NCBI RefSeq assembly: GCF_012272855.1
Contig: NZ_JAAXCQ010000005.1
Coordinates: 214,990 to 278,989, forward strand
From: Arenibacter sp. 6A1
Lineage (GTDB): Bacteria > Bacteroidota > Bacteroidia > Flavobacteriales > Flavobacteriaceae
Reading direction: 5' to 3'
Length of the DNA stretch: 64,000 bases
Part shown: piece by piece, positions 43,355 to 51,620 of the stretch
Position numbering within the stretch: the stretch's first letter is position 1
How the letters are laid out: the number at the start of each line of letters is the position of its first letter
Position numbers and translations under genes: made by a program
The notes under the pieces: generated by a model
The model's input: the letters and a program-made list of their open reading frames with translations, nothing else
The model's database searches: none
What the model was told of the DNA's origin: nothing

Positions 43355-44671
43355 TTAGTATCTATAGTAGTCTGGCTTAAATGGCCCTTCTACCGTAACT
43401 CCGATATACTCGGCTTGTTCCGGACGTAAGGTTTCCAATTCTACTCCTAAACGAGCAAGGTGCAATTGTGCTACCTTCTCATCTAAATGCTTAGGAAGCA
43501 TATATACATCATTCTTATATTTATCGCTGTAGTTCCACAACTCAATCTGAGCCAATGTTTGGTTGGTAAAAGAGTTACTCATTACAAAACTTGGATGACC
43601 GGTAGCACATCCTAGGTTCACCAATCTACCTTCGGCCAAAACAATCACATCTTTTCCGTCGATAGTGTATTTATCAACCTGAGGCTTAATTTCATCCTTG
43701 GTATAGCCGTAATTTTTGTTCAACCATCCCATGTCTATTTCATTGTCAAAATGACCAATGTTACAAACGATGACCTTATCCTTCATCGCCTTAAAGTGCT
43801 GCGACTGAATAATATCTTTATTTCCGGTAGTAGTAATCACGATATCGGCATTACCAACAACGGTCTCCATTTTCTTTACCTCAAATCCGTCCATTGCCGC
43901 TTGCAACGCACAAATAGGATCTATTTCAGTAACGGTAACAATAGAACCGGCACCTTTAAAAGAAGCTGCTGTTCCTTTACCTACGTCCCCGTACCCGGCA
44001 ACAACCACACGTTTTCCTGCAAGCATAGTATCGGTAGCTCTACGAATAGCATCTACAGCACTTTCTCTACATCCGTATTTGTTGTCGAATTTAGATTTGG
44101 TAACAGAATCGTTTACATTGATCGCCGGCATTGGCAAAGTACCTTTTTTTACTCTTTCGTACAACCTGTGAACACCAGTGGTGGTTTCTTCAGAAAGCCC
44201 TTTAATACCTTCTGCCAAAGCAGGGTATTTATCAAGAACCATATTGGTAAGATCTCCACCGTCATCTAAGATCATGTTCAACGGCTTACGGTCTTCCCCA
44301 AAATAAAGGGTTTGCTCAATAGCCCAATCAAATTCCTCTTCACTCATCCCCTTCCAGGCATATACAGGAATACCCGCAGCAGCAATAGCGGCTGCCGCTT
44401 GGTCTTGGGTAGAAAATATATTACAAGAACTCCAAGTTACCTCGGCACCCAAGGCTACTAAAGTTTCTATAAGAACCGCTGTTTGGATGGTCATATGCAA
44501 ACAACCTGCAATACGAGCCCCTTTTAACGGCTGTTCATCTTTGTATTCTTCTCGTAATGACATTAGACCAGGCATTTCCGCCTCTGCCAAATCAATCTCT
44601 TTTCTTCCCCAATCGGCAAGTGTAATGTCCTTTACTTTGTAGGGTACATAAGGAATAGTTTTTGTACTCAT
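43355..44671 (-). CDS. ahcY: adenosylhomocysteinase
   Basis: It reversibly splits S-adenosylhomocysteine to adenosine and homocysteine, with a tightly bound NAD. The 438-residue protein has [44 protein letters not shown], the NAD site [22 protein letters not shown], and the C-terminal PFKPDYYRY signature. It is monocistronic with a long leader. Confidence 0.98.
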   Translation of the reverse strand: MSTKTIPYVPYKVKDITLADWGRKEIDLAEAEMPGLMSLREEYKDEQPLKGARIAGCLHMTIQTAVLIETLVALGAEVTWSSCNIFSTQDQAAAAIAAAGIPVYAWKGMSEEEFDWAIEQTLYFGEDRKPLNMILDDGGDLTNMVLDKYPALAEGIKGLSEETTTGVHRLYERVKKGTLPMPAINVNDSVTKSKFDNKYGCRESAVDAIRRATDTMLAGKRVVVAGYGDVGKGTAASFKGAGSIVTVTEIDPICALQAAMDGFEVKKMETVVGNADIVITTTGNKDIIQSQHFKAMKDKVIVCNIGHFDNEIDMGWLNKNYGYTKDEIKPQVDKYTIDGKDVIVLAEGRLVNLGCATGHPSFVMSNSFTNQTLAQIELWNYSDKYKNDVYMLPKHLDEKVAQLHLARLGVELETLRPEQAEYIGVTVEGPFKPDYYRY

Positions 44672-44813
44672 CTGCTTGTTTTTATTGATGTTATCGGAAA
44701 CAAAAAAGAGGTAATCCTAATTTCTATGTAAAGAAATTTGATCTTTCTCTTATTTCATATCCTTTTTATTTTTAATTTCGTTAAGAAACCTATTACTGCT
44801 TTTTTTGCAATTG

Positions 44814-44821
44814 CAAAGGTA
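44814..44821 (-). promoter_or_regulatory. -7 promoter box possibly serving ahcY
   Basis: TACCTTTG on the minus strand, 142 bases before the ahcY ATG. The leader would be about 135 bases and contains an AATTTCT/AGAAATT hairpin. No known riboswitch motif is recognised. Confidence 0.4.
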
Positions 44822-44841
44822 GTAATAACTTAAATAAAGTA

Positions 44842-45477
44842 ATGCCTCTTTACAAAACAATAACAGAAGGATCTCATGTTAAGATCCTGATTTGGAAAGT
44901 TGAAGAAACCGAAGACCAACTTCGGGAAGGCATTGCCTTGACCGAAAACTCCGTGAACCGCTTAAAGTCCATGAAGTCCGAAATTCACCGAAAAGGGTAT
45001 TTAAGCATCCGGCATTTATTTGCCACCGTCGGACTGGTAGACCATGACCTCTATTATGACGAAGCAGGGAAACCACACCTTACCAACGGCAAGTATATCT
45101 CTATTACCCATTCGCACGAATTTACAGGCATCATTGTTTCGGACAATGTAGAAGTAGGGGTAGATATAGAAATGCAACGCGAAAAAATTCTTCGCATCGC
45201 TAGTAAATACACTCCCTTAGAGGAATATAAAACCGTGGCAAATTACGATGCCCTGATTAGGAAACTCACCATTGTTTGGGGAGCCAAGGAATCGCTCTAT
45301 AAAATTTACTCTCAACACGGGCTTAGTTTTTTACACCATATCGATATAACAGATTTCTCCCTGTCAGATGACTCAGAAACAAAAGGAAACATCCTTTACA
45401 AGGGAAAATCGAGTGAATACACTATAAAATTCTTGGAATTTGAAGGCTTTACCTGTGTGTACGCCATTAAGATTTAA
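44842..45477 (+). CDS. 4'-phosphopantetheinyl transferase superfamily protein
   Basis: It transfers phosphopantetheine from CoA to carrier proteins. The 211-residue protein has the Sfp-type motifs: GKPHLTNGKYISITHSHEFTGIIVS, VEVGVDIEMQREKIL (the Mg-binding Asp-x-Glu near residue 113) and VWGAKESLYKIYS (near residue 149). Length and the two-subdomain layout fit Sfp rather than AcpS. It is divergent from ahcY. Confidence 0.92.
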   Translation: MPLYKTITEGSHVKILIWKVEETEDQLREGIALTENSVNRLKSMKSEIHRKGYLSIRHLFATVGLVDHDLYYDEAGKPHLTNGKYISITHSHEFTGIIVSDNVEVGVDIEMQREKILRIASKYTPLEEYKTVANYDALIRKLTIVWGAKESLYKIYSQHGLSFLHHIDITDFSLSDDSETKGNILYKGKSSEYTIKFLEFEGFTCVYAIKI

Positions 45478-45617
45478 ATTATTTCGGAAGGCACTCCCCT
45501 TCTCCTTTACAGGCTTTGTAAGCAATATAGAGGTATCTTGCTTTACACCGATAGCCCTTAAGATAGCCTACTTTATAATCCAGCAGCCTTCAAATGATGT
45601 CGCGCATAATATAATTC

Positions 45618-45699
45618 GGACGGGTCCAGCAACACAGAAAACTCAACCTCAGCCTTCGAAACTGACCCGACCACTTATGGCTGAAGATCGCAAAATCTT
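45618..45699 (+). ncRNA. candidate pseudoknot riboswitch upstream of pnuC
   Basis: Stem 1 pairs CGGGTC (45621-45626) with GACCCG (45664-45669), extended past an A-A mismatch by GG (45618-45619) with CC (45671-45672). Stem 2 pairs TCAGCC (45649-45654) with GGCTGA (45679-45684). The order makes an H-type pseudoknot. Loop 1 is A/C-rich (CAGCAACACAGAAAACTCAA). A hairpin AAGAT/ATCTT (45684-45699) follows, ending 12 bases before the pnuC ATG, and shares one base with stem 2. Because pnuC genes in other phyla carry the NAD+-II riboswitch, a similar pyridine-nucleotide sensor is plausible. The class is not proven. Confidence 0.6.
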
Positions 45700-45711
45700 A
45701 TAGAAGTGTTT

Positions 45712-46350
45712 ATGGAATCCATTATAGACTTTTTTTTAGGCCCCTATAGCACCACTCCCCTTTATGACATCTTCCTAGAATCCTTCGTCTTCTTTTTTGG
45801 GATTGCCAGTGTTATCTACGCCAAGAAAAAAAATATTCTAGTATTCCCTACAGGTTTAGTGGCTACCGCAATATCCGTATACCTTCTCTATAAAGCCGGC
45901 TATTACGGCGATATGACCCTGAATTTCTACTATTCTTTAATGAGTATTTACGGCTGGTATAATTGGAGCAGAAAAAAAGGCGACAAGGCTGTCCTCTCCA
46001 TAACGAGAACCACTAACAAAGAAAAATCAATAGGGATAGTACTTTTTTTGCTCACTGTTGTAATCACGTATGCCGTATATATAGGCTTTGAGCAGGAAAT
46101 AGAGACGGTCAACTATATCGATATTTTCACTTCCGGCTTGTTCTTTACGGCCATGTGGTATATGGCCAAAAAGAAATTGGAAAATTGGACCCTCTGGATT
46201 ATTGCCGATATTATTACGATACCCCTGTACGCCTATCGTGGACTTGGGATACTTTCCTTGCAATACCTTATATTTACAGTATTGGCCGTTCAAGGTTATT
46301 ATGCATGGAAAAAAGATATCAACAAGACCCAACAGACCTCATTAAAGTAG
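45712..46350 (+). CDS. pnuC: PnuC-type vitamin (nicotinamide riboside) transporter
   Basis: The 212-residue membrane protein has seven or eight helices with LVFPTGLVATAISVYLLYKAGYYGDMTLNFYYSLMSIYGWYNW, the family's pyridine-ring contact region, and WIIADIITIPLYAYRGLGILSLQYLIF near the C-terminus. PnuC facilitates uptake of nicotinamide riboside, and relatives (PnuT, PnuX) take thiamine or riboflavin. The following NadR-type kinase fits nicotinamide riboside, trapped by phosphorylation. I use the ATG rather than the GTG six bases earlier. Confidence 0.88.
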   Translation: MESIIDFFLGPYSTTPLYDIFLESFVFFFGIASVIYAKKKNILVFPTGLVATAISVYLLYKAGYYGDMTLNFYYSLMSIYGWYNWSRKKGDKAVLSITRTTNKEKSIGIVLFLLTVVITYAVYIGFEQEIETVNYIDIFTSGLFFTAMWYMAKKKLENWTLWIIADIITIPLYAYRGLGILSLQYLIFTVLAVQGYYAWKKDINKTQQTSLK

Positions 46351-48404
46351 TTTTATTCGGACCCGAATCTACTGGAAAAACAACCTTATCCAGACAACTG
46401 GCAAAACACTATAATTCCGTTTGGGTCCCGGAATATGCGCGCGAGTATTTACAAAACAAATGGAACGATGAACGCAAGACCTGTGAGCCTAAGGATTTAC
46501 TGCCCATTGCCGAAGGGCAAATAAGGCTAGAAAACTCCTTGGCAAAAAAAGCTTCCGAGGTACTCATCTGCGATACAGACCTCTTGGAAACCAAAGTATA
46601 TTCCGAAGCCTACTACTTAGGATATTGCGATCCGGTGCTGGAAAAGCACGCCCTAGAAAATACGTACGATATATATTTCTTAACAGATATAGATATTCCT
46701 TGGGAAAAAGACGATTTAAGAGACAAACCCAATGATAGAGCGCAAATGTTTTTACTTTTCAAGGAAACATTAGAAAAATATAGTAGGAATTTTATTATAT
46801 TGTCAGGAGATAAAAAAACCCGACTGGCAAAGGCTGTGTCACATATTAACCAACTATTGAGCAGAATGAAATTTTCTAAAGACGATCAGTTACAATTAAA
46901 AAATAAAGGTATCTCAGAGAGCAAGGTCTTGGACCAGATTGCTACTTTTAAAGAAGGTATTCCTTTTGTTAAACTAGAAAAAGCGGCCGTAGTAGGAAAT
47001 GGTATTTCTAAATTTTCACCGTCCGAAGAAGAAAATTACCTGCACCAATTTGAACTGGCCATAGGTAATTTATCCCTATTAAAATTTGTACCGGCCTCCG
47101 GTGCTGCTTCGCGAATGTTTAAGGCTATGTTTAACTTTTTGGATGCTTACGATCCTAAAAACGAAACCTTTGATGCCTATTTGGAAAGAACAAACGATAA
47201 AGATGCCAAGCGCTTTTTCGAGGGCTACGAGAATTTTGGCTTCTATACCCTCATCCAAGATCGCATAAAAGGAAAAGCAGCGACGCCAGATGAGGAAAAA
47301 CATCTTTTTGTAAAAGAAATGCTACTGTCCGAGGGATTAAATTTTGGTTTTTACCCAAAAGGCCTATTGCCCTTTCACAAGTATGACAACCATACCGAAA
47401 CGCCTTTTGAAGAACACCTAAAAGAGGCGGACGCCTATGCCAATGTAAACAACACGGCCAAGCTACATTTCACTATTTCCGAACAGCATGCCGAAATGTT
47501 CAAAGAAGAGTTTAAGACGGCAGGAGACAGGGTGTCTGCCAATACTGGCACCACCTTTTCCGTATCCTATTCGTTTCAAAAACCGTCTACGGATACCATC
47601 GCCGTAAATATGGATAACAGCCCTTTCCGCAATCCGGATGGCTCTCTTTTATTTAGACCAGCAGGTCACGGCGCGCTCATCGAAAATTTAAACGACCAGG
47701 ATGCCGATATCATTTTTATCAAAAATATCGATAATGTAGTCGTTCCAAGATTTTTGAAAGAAGTTGAGAAATCTAAAAAAATATTGGCAGGTTTCCTCAT
47801 GGAACTACAATCCAAAGCCTTTAAATATGCCGAAACTTTGGACAAGGGCCAACTTACCGAAGACACCCTGTCTAAAATAAAATCGTTCCTAGAAAAAGAG
47901 CTAAACGTACGTTTTCCCGAGAATTACAAAGAGTTGGACCTTTCAGCACAAACCCAACTTTTAAAGGAAAAAATTAACAAACCTATTCGTGTATGCGGCA
48001 TGGTTAAAAACGAAGGAGAACCGGGAGGAGGACCTTTTTGGGTAAAGGACCAAGAAAACCAAATATCCCTTCAGATTATAGAATCGGCGCAAGTAGATGC
48101 TAACAACCCGCAACAATTGGATATCATGAAAAATGCTACCCATTTTAATCCAGTAGATCTTGTTTGTGGCGTGCGAAATTACAAAGGCGAAAAATATAAC
48201 TTACTCGATTTTGTGGATAGTAAACAAGGATTCATCACCCAAAAAACCCAAGAAGGCAAAGAATTGCAAGCCATGGAATTACCCGGTTTATGGAATGGCG
48301 CCATGGCCTTTTGGAATACTATCTTTGTAGAAGTACCCCTAATTACCTTCAACCCTGTTAAAACGGTCAACGACTTATTAAAACCAGCCCATCAGGTGCA
48401 ATAG
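46305..48404 (+). CDS. fusion of a NadR-type nicotinamide riboside kinase with a DUF4301 protein
   Basis: Residues 1-185 form a P-loop kinase (LIKVVLFGPESTGKTTLSRQ, EYAREYL, CDTDLLETKVYSE) like the C-terminal kinase of NadR, which phosphorylates nicotinamide riboside to NMN. From residue 188 (MKFSKDDQLQLKNKGISESK) a full DUF4301 protein follows, with a nucleotidyltransferase-like VPASGAASRMFKAMF near residue 261. I know these mostly as two adjacent genes. At the junction ATGA encodes the internal Met, so a lost stop or a small indel may have joined them. It overlaps pnuC by 46 bases. Confidence 0.82.
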   Translation: MEKRYQQDPTDLIKVVLFGPESTGKTTLSRQLAKHYNSVWVPEYAREYLQNKWNDERKTCEPKDLLPIAEGQIRLENSLAKKASEVLICDTDLLETKVYSEAYYLGYCDPVLEKHALENTYDIYFLTDIDIPWEKDDLRDKPNDRAQMFLLFKETLEKYSRNFIILSGDKKTRLAKAVSHINQLLSRMKFSKDDQLQLKNKGISESKVLDQIATFKEGIPFVKLEKAAVVGNGISKFSPSEEENYLHQFELAIGNLSLLKFVPASGAASRMFKAMFNFLDAYDPKNETFDAYLERTNDKDAKRFFEGYENFGFYTLIQDRIKGKAATPDEEKHLFVKEMLLSEGLNFGFYPKGLLPFHKYDNHTETPFEEHLKEADAYANVNNTAKLHFTISEQHAEMFKEEFKTAGDRVSANTGTTFSVSYSFQKPSTDTIAVNMDNSPFRNPDGSLLFRPAGHGALIENLNDQDADIIFIKNIDNVVVPRFLKEVEKSKKILAGFLMELQSKAFKYAETLDKGQLTEDTLSKIKSFLEKELNVRFPENYKELDLSAQTQLLKEKINKPIRVCGMVKNEGEPGGGPFWVKDQENQISLQIIESAQVDANNPQQLDIMKNATHFNPVDLVCGVRNYKGEKYNLLDFVDSKQGFITQKTQEGKELQAMELPGLWNGAMAFWNTIFVEVPLITFNPVKTVNDLLKPAHQVQ

Positions 48405-48434
48405 CTCCAGACGATACATATTGGTAAACAAAAA

Positions 48435-48455
48435 AGTGTGTAATTATTACACACT
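48435..48455. promoter_or_regulatory. dyad site upstream of PepSY-like gene 4 (candidate regulator-binding site)
   Basis: A perfect palindrome: AGTGTGTAAT, one T, ATTACACACT, extended by A and T tracts to 31 bases (48430-48460). The centre is 118 bp from the -24 GG of the promoter at 48560. It could also serve as a terminator for the gene ending at 48404, since it is followed by a T-run. Confidence 0.7.
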
Positions 48456-48559
48456 TTTTTGTTTTGGTATACACTTTAACACAGTAGGTAAAAACAAGCC
48501 AATCCCTGTAAACACCTTATACAATGGGCTTTACAGCAATACCACTACTCTTTTCATAA

Positions 48560-48576
48560 TTGGCACAGTTATTCCT
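48560..48576 (+). promoter_or_regulatory. sigma-54-like promoter of PepSY-like gene 4
   Basis: TTGGCACAGTTATTCCT has a canonical TTGGCAC -24 block and TTCC in place of TTGC at -12 with correct spacing. The start codon is 45 bases downstream of the element. Confidence 0.7.
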
Positions 48577-48620
48577 TTAATAGAAAGAAATAATATAAGC
48601 ACCCTCAAAAAAATATACAT

Positions 48621-48920
48621 ATGAAAAGTTTAGTATTCGCAACAGCAATGGCCATAGGAAGTTTACACAATGTAACTGCTGCCCCTCCAATTTTTCACGA
48701 CGGAATTATGGAAGTAATATTCGGAATGGACTATACTGAAATAAAAATAGAATCGGTACCCAAAACAATTATCAAGGCCTTGGAAAAAGATTATCCAGGA
48801 GCCATTATAGAAAAAGCTTACCTAGATGATGCCGATGGGTACAAATTAGAAGTAAGCTTGGAAAACGGCAGTGAATTAGAATTGTATGCCGATGCCAAAG
48901 GCAACTGGATTGAATCCTAA
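48621..48920 (+). CDS. small exported PepSY-like protein, paralogue 4 (dispersed)
   Basis: The 99-residue protein has a signal peptide (MKSLVFATAMAIGSLHNVTA) and the same half PepSY-like domain (IKIESVPKTIIKALEKDYPG, IEKAYLDDADGYKLEVSLENG, LELYADAKGNWIES). It is clearly related to the trio at 30-32 kb, yet 16 kb away and on the other strand. It keeps the sigma-54-like promoter and dyad, so it probably belongs to the same regulon. Confidence 0.85.
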   Translation: MKSLVFATAMAIGSLHNVTAAPPIFHDGIMEVIFGMDYTEIKIESVPKTIIKALEKDYPGAIIEKAYLDDADGYKLEVSLENGSELELYADAKGNWIES

Positions 48921-48965
48921 ATTTATAATATACCTACTTATTATATTTGGTTATTTTGTTAGCAG

Positions 48966-48990
48966 AAGACTGTTCGAAAGGGCAGTCTTT
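48966..48990 (+). terminator. terminator of PepSY-like gene 4
   Basis: AAGACTG pairs with CAGTCTT followed by a T-run. Confidence 0.75.
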
Positions 48991-49002
48991 TTTAATGGCA
49001 AT

Positions 49003-49042
49003 AAAAAATGGATCTAGCACCAAAGCGCTAGATCCATTTTTT
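49003..49042. terminator. terminator of the DUF1080 gene
   Basis: AAAAAATGGATCTAGC pairs with GCTAGATCCATTTTTT around an eight-base loop, 19 bases after the minus-strand stop. Confidence 0.92.
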
Positions 49043-49060
49043 TTACAAGCTTTAAGAAAC

Positions 49061-50026
49061 CTACTTTTTACTTAGCTTCGTGCTGCTTTTCTTAATTGGT
49101 GTAACCACTATATTTCTAAACTCAACCGGACCGTGGTCTCCTTGAATTAAAAACGGACCAGCTTCGGCCTCGTTGTTATCTAAAGCGCCACCCGTAATCC
49201 CAGGGATCACTTGGTCATTGATAATAGTTTTTCCGTTGGCCACTATTGTCACTCTTCTTCCTATCAGGGTAATATCATAGGTCTGCCATTCTCCTGCACT
49301 TTTAGCAGCCATTTCATTAGGCTCTAAAAAACCATAAACCCCTCCAAAAAGGATATCCGAAGGCTCAGATCCCTTACTATCTATAATCTGTACCTCATAT
49401 CGGCCACGAAGGTAAATACCACTGTTACTACCTTCTGGGTAACGGAATTCTACATGTAATTTAAAATCGGTGAACTTCTCCTCCGAGACCAAATTAGCAC
49501 CCGATTGTGGACTTTTTAAGATCCCATTTTCTACCACCCATTGGTTTTCTCCCATGGCTTTCCATCCGCTTAGGTCTTTCCCGTTCAGTAATTTTATAGG
49601 TTTGTCCCAAACAATTTTTTCTGTATACTTCAGTTTTGGCGCACGGTTGGCTACCCAGTCATAGGTATTACCATCTGTGTACAACATAGTTCCTTTAAGT
49701 GCCTCGCCATCCATAGTACCTTCAAACACCATATCGGAATTTCCCTCTTCCCATTGTGGAGGAATGGAAAAACTAAACTTGTCGCCCTCTAGTTTTATTT
49801 CCGAAATAGGCCTGGCACTACCCATCGCATATACAAAACGTCCAACCAGGGTGTGCGATCCAGAATGCCGCACTTCTAACCACGAAGGAAGCTCTTTTCC
49901 GTCTTGGGAAATAACCATATTCCATCTTCCTTCCAACTGCTTTGTTTCCTGTCCGTACGCGGACGTGGAAAATGAAGCCAAAACCAATCCTAATCCGGCT
50001 AAAAATAATTTAGAAGTCCTTTTCAT
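49061..50026 (-). CDS. exported DUF1080 (3-keto-disaccharide hydrolase-like) protein
   Basis: The 321-residue protein has a signal peptide (MKRTSKLFLAGLGLVLASFS, cleavage near AYGQE), an N-terminal small beta-barrel-like part (GRWNMVISQDGKELPSWLEVRHSG), and a concanavalin-like DUF1080 domain (LLNGKDLSGWKAMGENQWVVENGILKSP, FKLHVEFRYPEGSNSGIYLRGRYEVQI). DUF1080 proteins act on glycans in Bacteroidota, some as 3-keto-glucoside hydrolases. The frame opens ten residues earlier, but MKRTSK fits the signal peptide. Confidence 0.87.
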   Translation of the reverse strand: MKRTSKLFLAGLGLVLASFSTSAYGQETKQLEGRWNMVISQDGKELPSWLEVRHSGSHTLVGRFVYAMGSARPISEIKLEGDKFSFSIPPQWEEGNSDMVFEGTMDGEALKGTMLYTDGNTYDWVANRAPKLKYTEKIVWDKPIKLLNGKDLSGWKAMGENQWVVENGILKSPQSGANLVSEEKFTDFKLHVEFRYPEGSNSGIYLRGRYEVQIIDSKGSEPSDILFGGVYGFLEPNEMAAKSAGEWQTYDITLIGRRVTIVANGKTIINDQVIPGITGGALDNNEAEAGPFLIQGDHGPVEFRNIVVTPIKKSSTKLSKK

Positions 50027-50293
50027 TATATAAACCATTATTTTAATTATTTGCAAGCGTGAATATAACGAATATTATAAAATGAAAAGTTCCCAAACTA
50101 AAATATAAGCCTTAAAACCACTATTTAGCATTCCTATTGGCCCTATAGCTCCTTATTCATAAAATAAAGCGAGACAAGCCCTCGTCCTATTATTTTTAAA
50201 GACAAAACCGCTATCCAAGGCATAGGTTTAAGGCAAAAGAATTCGGTATTGAAAACGAAAATGATAATTTTGCCCAAAGGCCAACCCTATTAC

Positions 50294-50776
50294 ATGATAG
50301 CACCTAAAAAAACATATACCCTAAGCGAAGCCACTAAAAAACTCGAAAGCTACTGTGCCTATCAGGACCGTTGTCATAAGGAGGTACAACAAAAACTACA
50401 GCAAATGGGAATGATCCCAGAGGCCATAGACCATATTCTAGCATTTTTAATCCAAGAAAACTACCTCAACGAAGAACGTTTTGCGCGGAGTTTTGCCAGG
50501 GGGAAATTCAATATTAAGAAATGGGGCAAGAACAGAATTGTCAACGAGCTCAAACAACGTGACATCTCTAAATTTAATATCAAAGTTGCCTTAGAAGAAA
50601 TAACGCCCGAAGCCTATTATACTACCTTAGATACTCTTGCGAAAAAACGATTGGCCGAAATAAGGGAAAAGGACATACAAAAATGCCGAAAAAAACTGGC
50701 CGATTACCTACTGTATCGTGGCTGGGAAAGCAGTTTGGTCTATGAAAAGATATTTGAATTAGTCCCGAATAAATAA
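50294..50776 (+). CDS. recX: regulatory protein RecX
   Basis: RecX inhibits RecA filament growth. The 160-residue protein has the family's three-helix repeats: TLSEATKKLESYCAYQDRCHKEVQQKLQQMGM, IQENYLNEERFARSFARGKFNIKKWGKNRIVNELKQRDIS, and a C-terminal repeat ending LYRGWESSLVYEKIFELV. I start at MIAPKKTYTL. Starts at 50261 (ATG) or 50249 (TTG) add up to 15 residues with no family support. recA is not nearby. Confidence 0.88.
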   Translation: MIAPKKTYTLSEATKKLESYCAYQDRCHKEVQQKLQQMGMIPEAIDHILAFLIQENYLNEERFARSFARGKFNIKKWGKNRIVNELKQRDISKFNIKVALEEITPEAYYTTLDTLAKKRLAEIREKDIQKCRKKLADYLLYRGWESSLVYEKIFELVPNK

Positions 50777-50910
50777 AATAGCACCTTATAAAGACATTAT
50801 ATAAAGTCTGTCCTACCAAAATATTGCTACTCCTAGTAACGCGCTATGCTTGCAAAAGTCATCTATAAGCACCCAGTGTCACCACCCCGATACACCACAA
50901 AATCACCTAT

Positions 50911-50972
50911 AAAAAAAGCATTGCCTAAAACCCATGAACCGATAATATAGGGAGTTTTAAACAATGCTTTTT
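50911..50972 (-). terminator. terminator downstream of the outer-membrane protein gene
   Basis: AAAAAGCATTG pairs with CAATGCTTTTT with inner AAAAC/GTTTT pairing and a large loop. Confidence 0.7.
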
Positions 50973-51026
50973 TATCCTAGGCCAGTCTAGGCTGTAACCC
51001 AGGACTACCTACCTTATTATACCTCC

Positions 51027-51524
51027 TTAATCTAGATTAAAAGAAGCTCCGATACTAAATACTACTTGGTTGTTAAGCTCCTCGGCTGGCGTTAAGTTTT
51101 CCGTTTTATATTTTGCCAAGGGAAAGCCTAATTCACTATAAATCCCAAAGCCATCGCTAAAAAAGTAACGCATACCTACATGGCCTCCGAAATTCCTCAG
51201 CCCTAGGTCCAATCCTGGATACACGTCTACCATTTCCCCTAAATTCATAACACTTCCTAAATTGGCATTAAAACGTGCCTTCAGATCCATACGGTCCCCA
51301 AAATCGGCACCAATAGCTTTTTCGACTCCCAAGATATAAGACCCCTGTAGACCCATAGAAAAATTTTGGCCCATTCCAAAATCGTAGGTAGTCACTATCC
51401 CGGTTCCGTTGGTCTGAAAGTTCGCTCCTATCTGAAACTTGCTATCTCCCTTTCCCTCGTATGCCTGTGCACTAACAAACCCTACACTTAAAAGTAATAC
51501 TGCAAATAATAATCGTTTTTTCAT
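51027..51524 (-). CDS. small outer-membrane beta-barrel-like protein
   Basis: The 165-residue protein starts at MKKRLLFAVLLLSVGFVSAQ, a good signal peptide. The 25 residues open upstream are not needed. The mature part alternates polar and aromatic residues in short strands (GVVTTYDFGMGQNFSMGLQGSYILG, GGHVGMRYFFSDGFGIYSELGFPLA) and ends NQVVFSIGASFNLD, as an eight-stranded barrel would. No family is assigned with certainty. Confidence 0.72.
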   Translation of the reverse strand: MKKRLLFAVLLLSVGFVSAQAYEGKGDSKFQIGANFQTNGTGIVTTYDFGMGQNFSMGLQGSYILGVEKAIGADFGDRMDLKARFNANLGSVMNLGEMVDVYPGLDLGLRNFGGHVGMRYFFSDGFGIYSELGFPLAKYKTENLTPAEELNNQVVFSIGASFNLD

Positions 51525-51620
51525 TTGTTGTCGTTTTTTTATTAATAATCCTTTTAGTACTAAACCTCCTAGCGAATTAGCTGGTATTTGAATTGACAAA
51601 TGTATCTATAATGCTACAAA

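Noticed and set aside
44672..44813. Possible S-adenosylhomocysteine riboswitch in the ahcY leader
   Set aside because: The leader is long but I could not find the conserved core of SAH or SAM riboswitches, only a weak AT-rich hairpin.
45440..45703. 87-residue frame between the phosphopantetheinyl transferase and pnuC
   Set aside because: It overlaps the end of the transferase gene in another frame and covers the structured RNA. The protein shows no family features.
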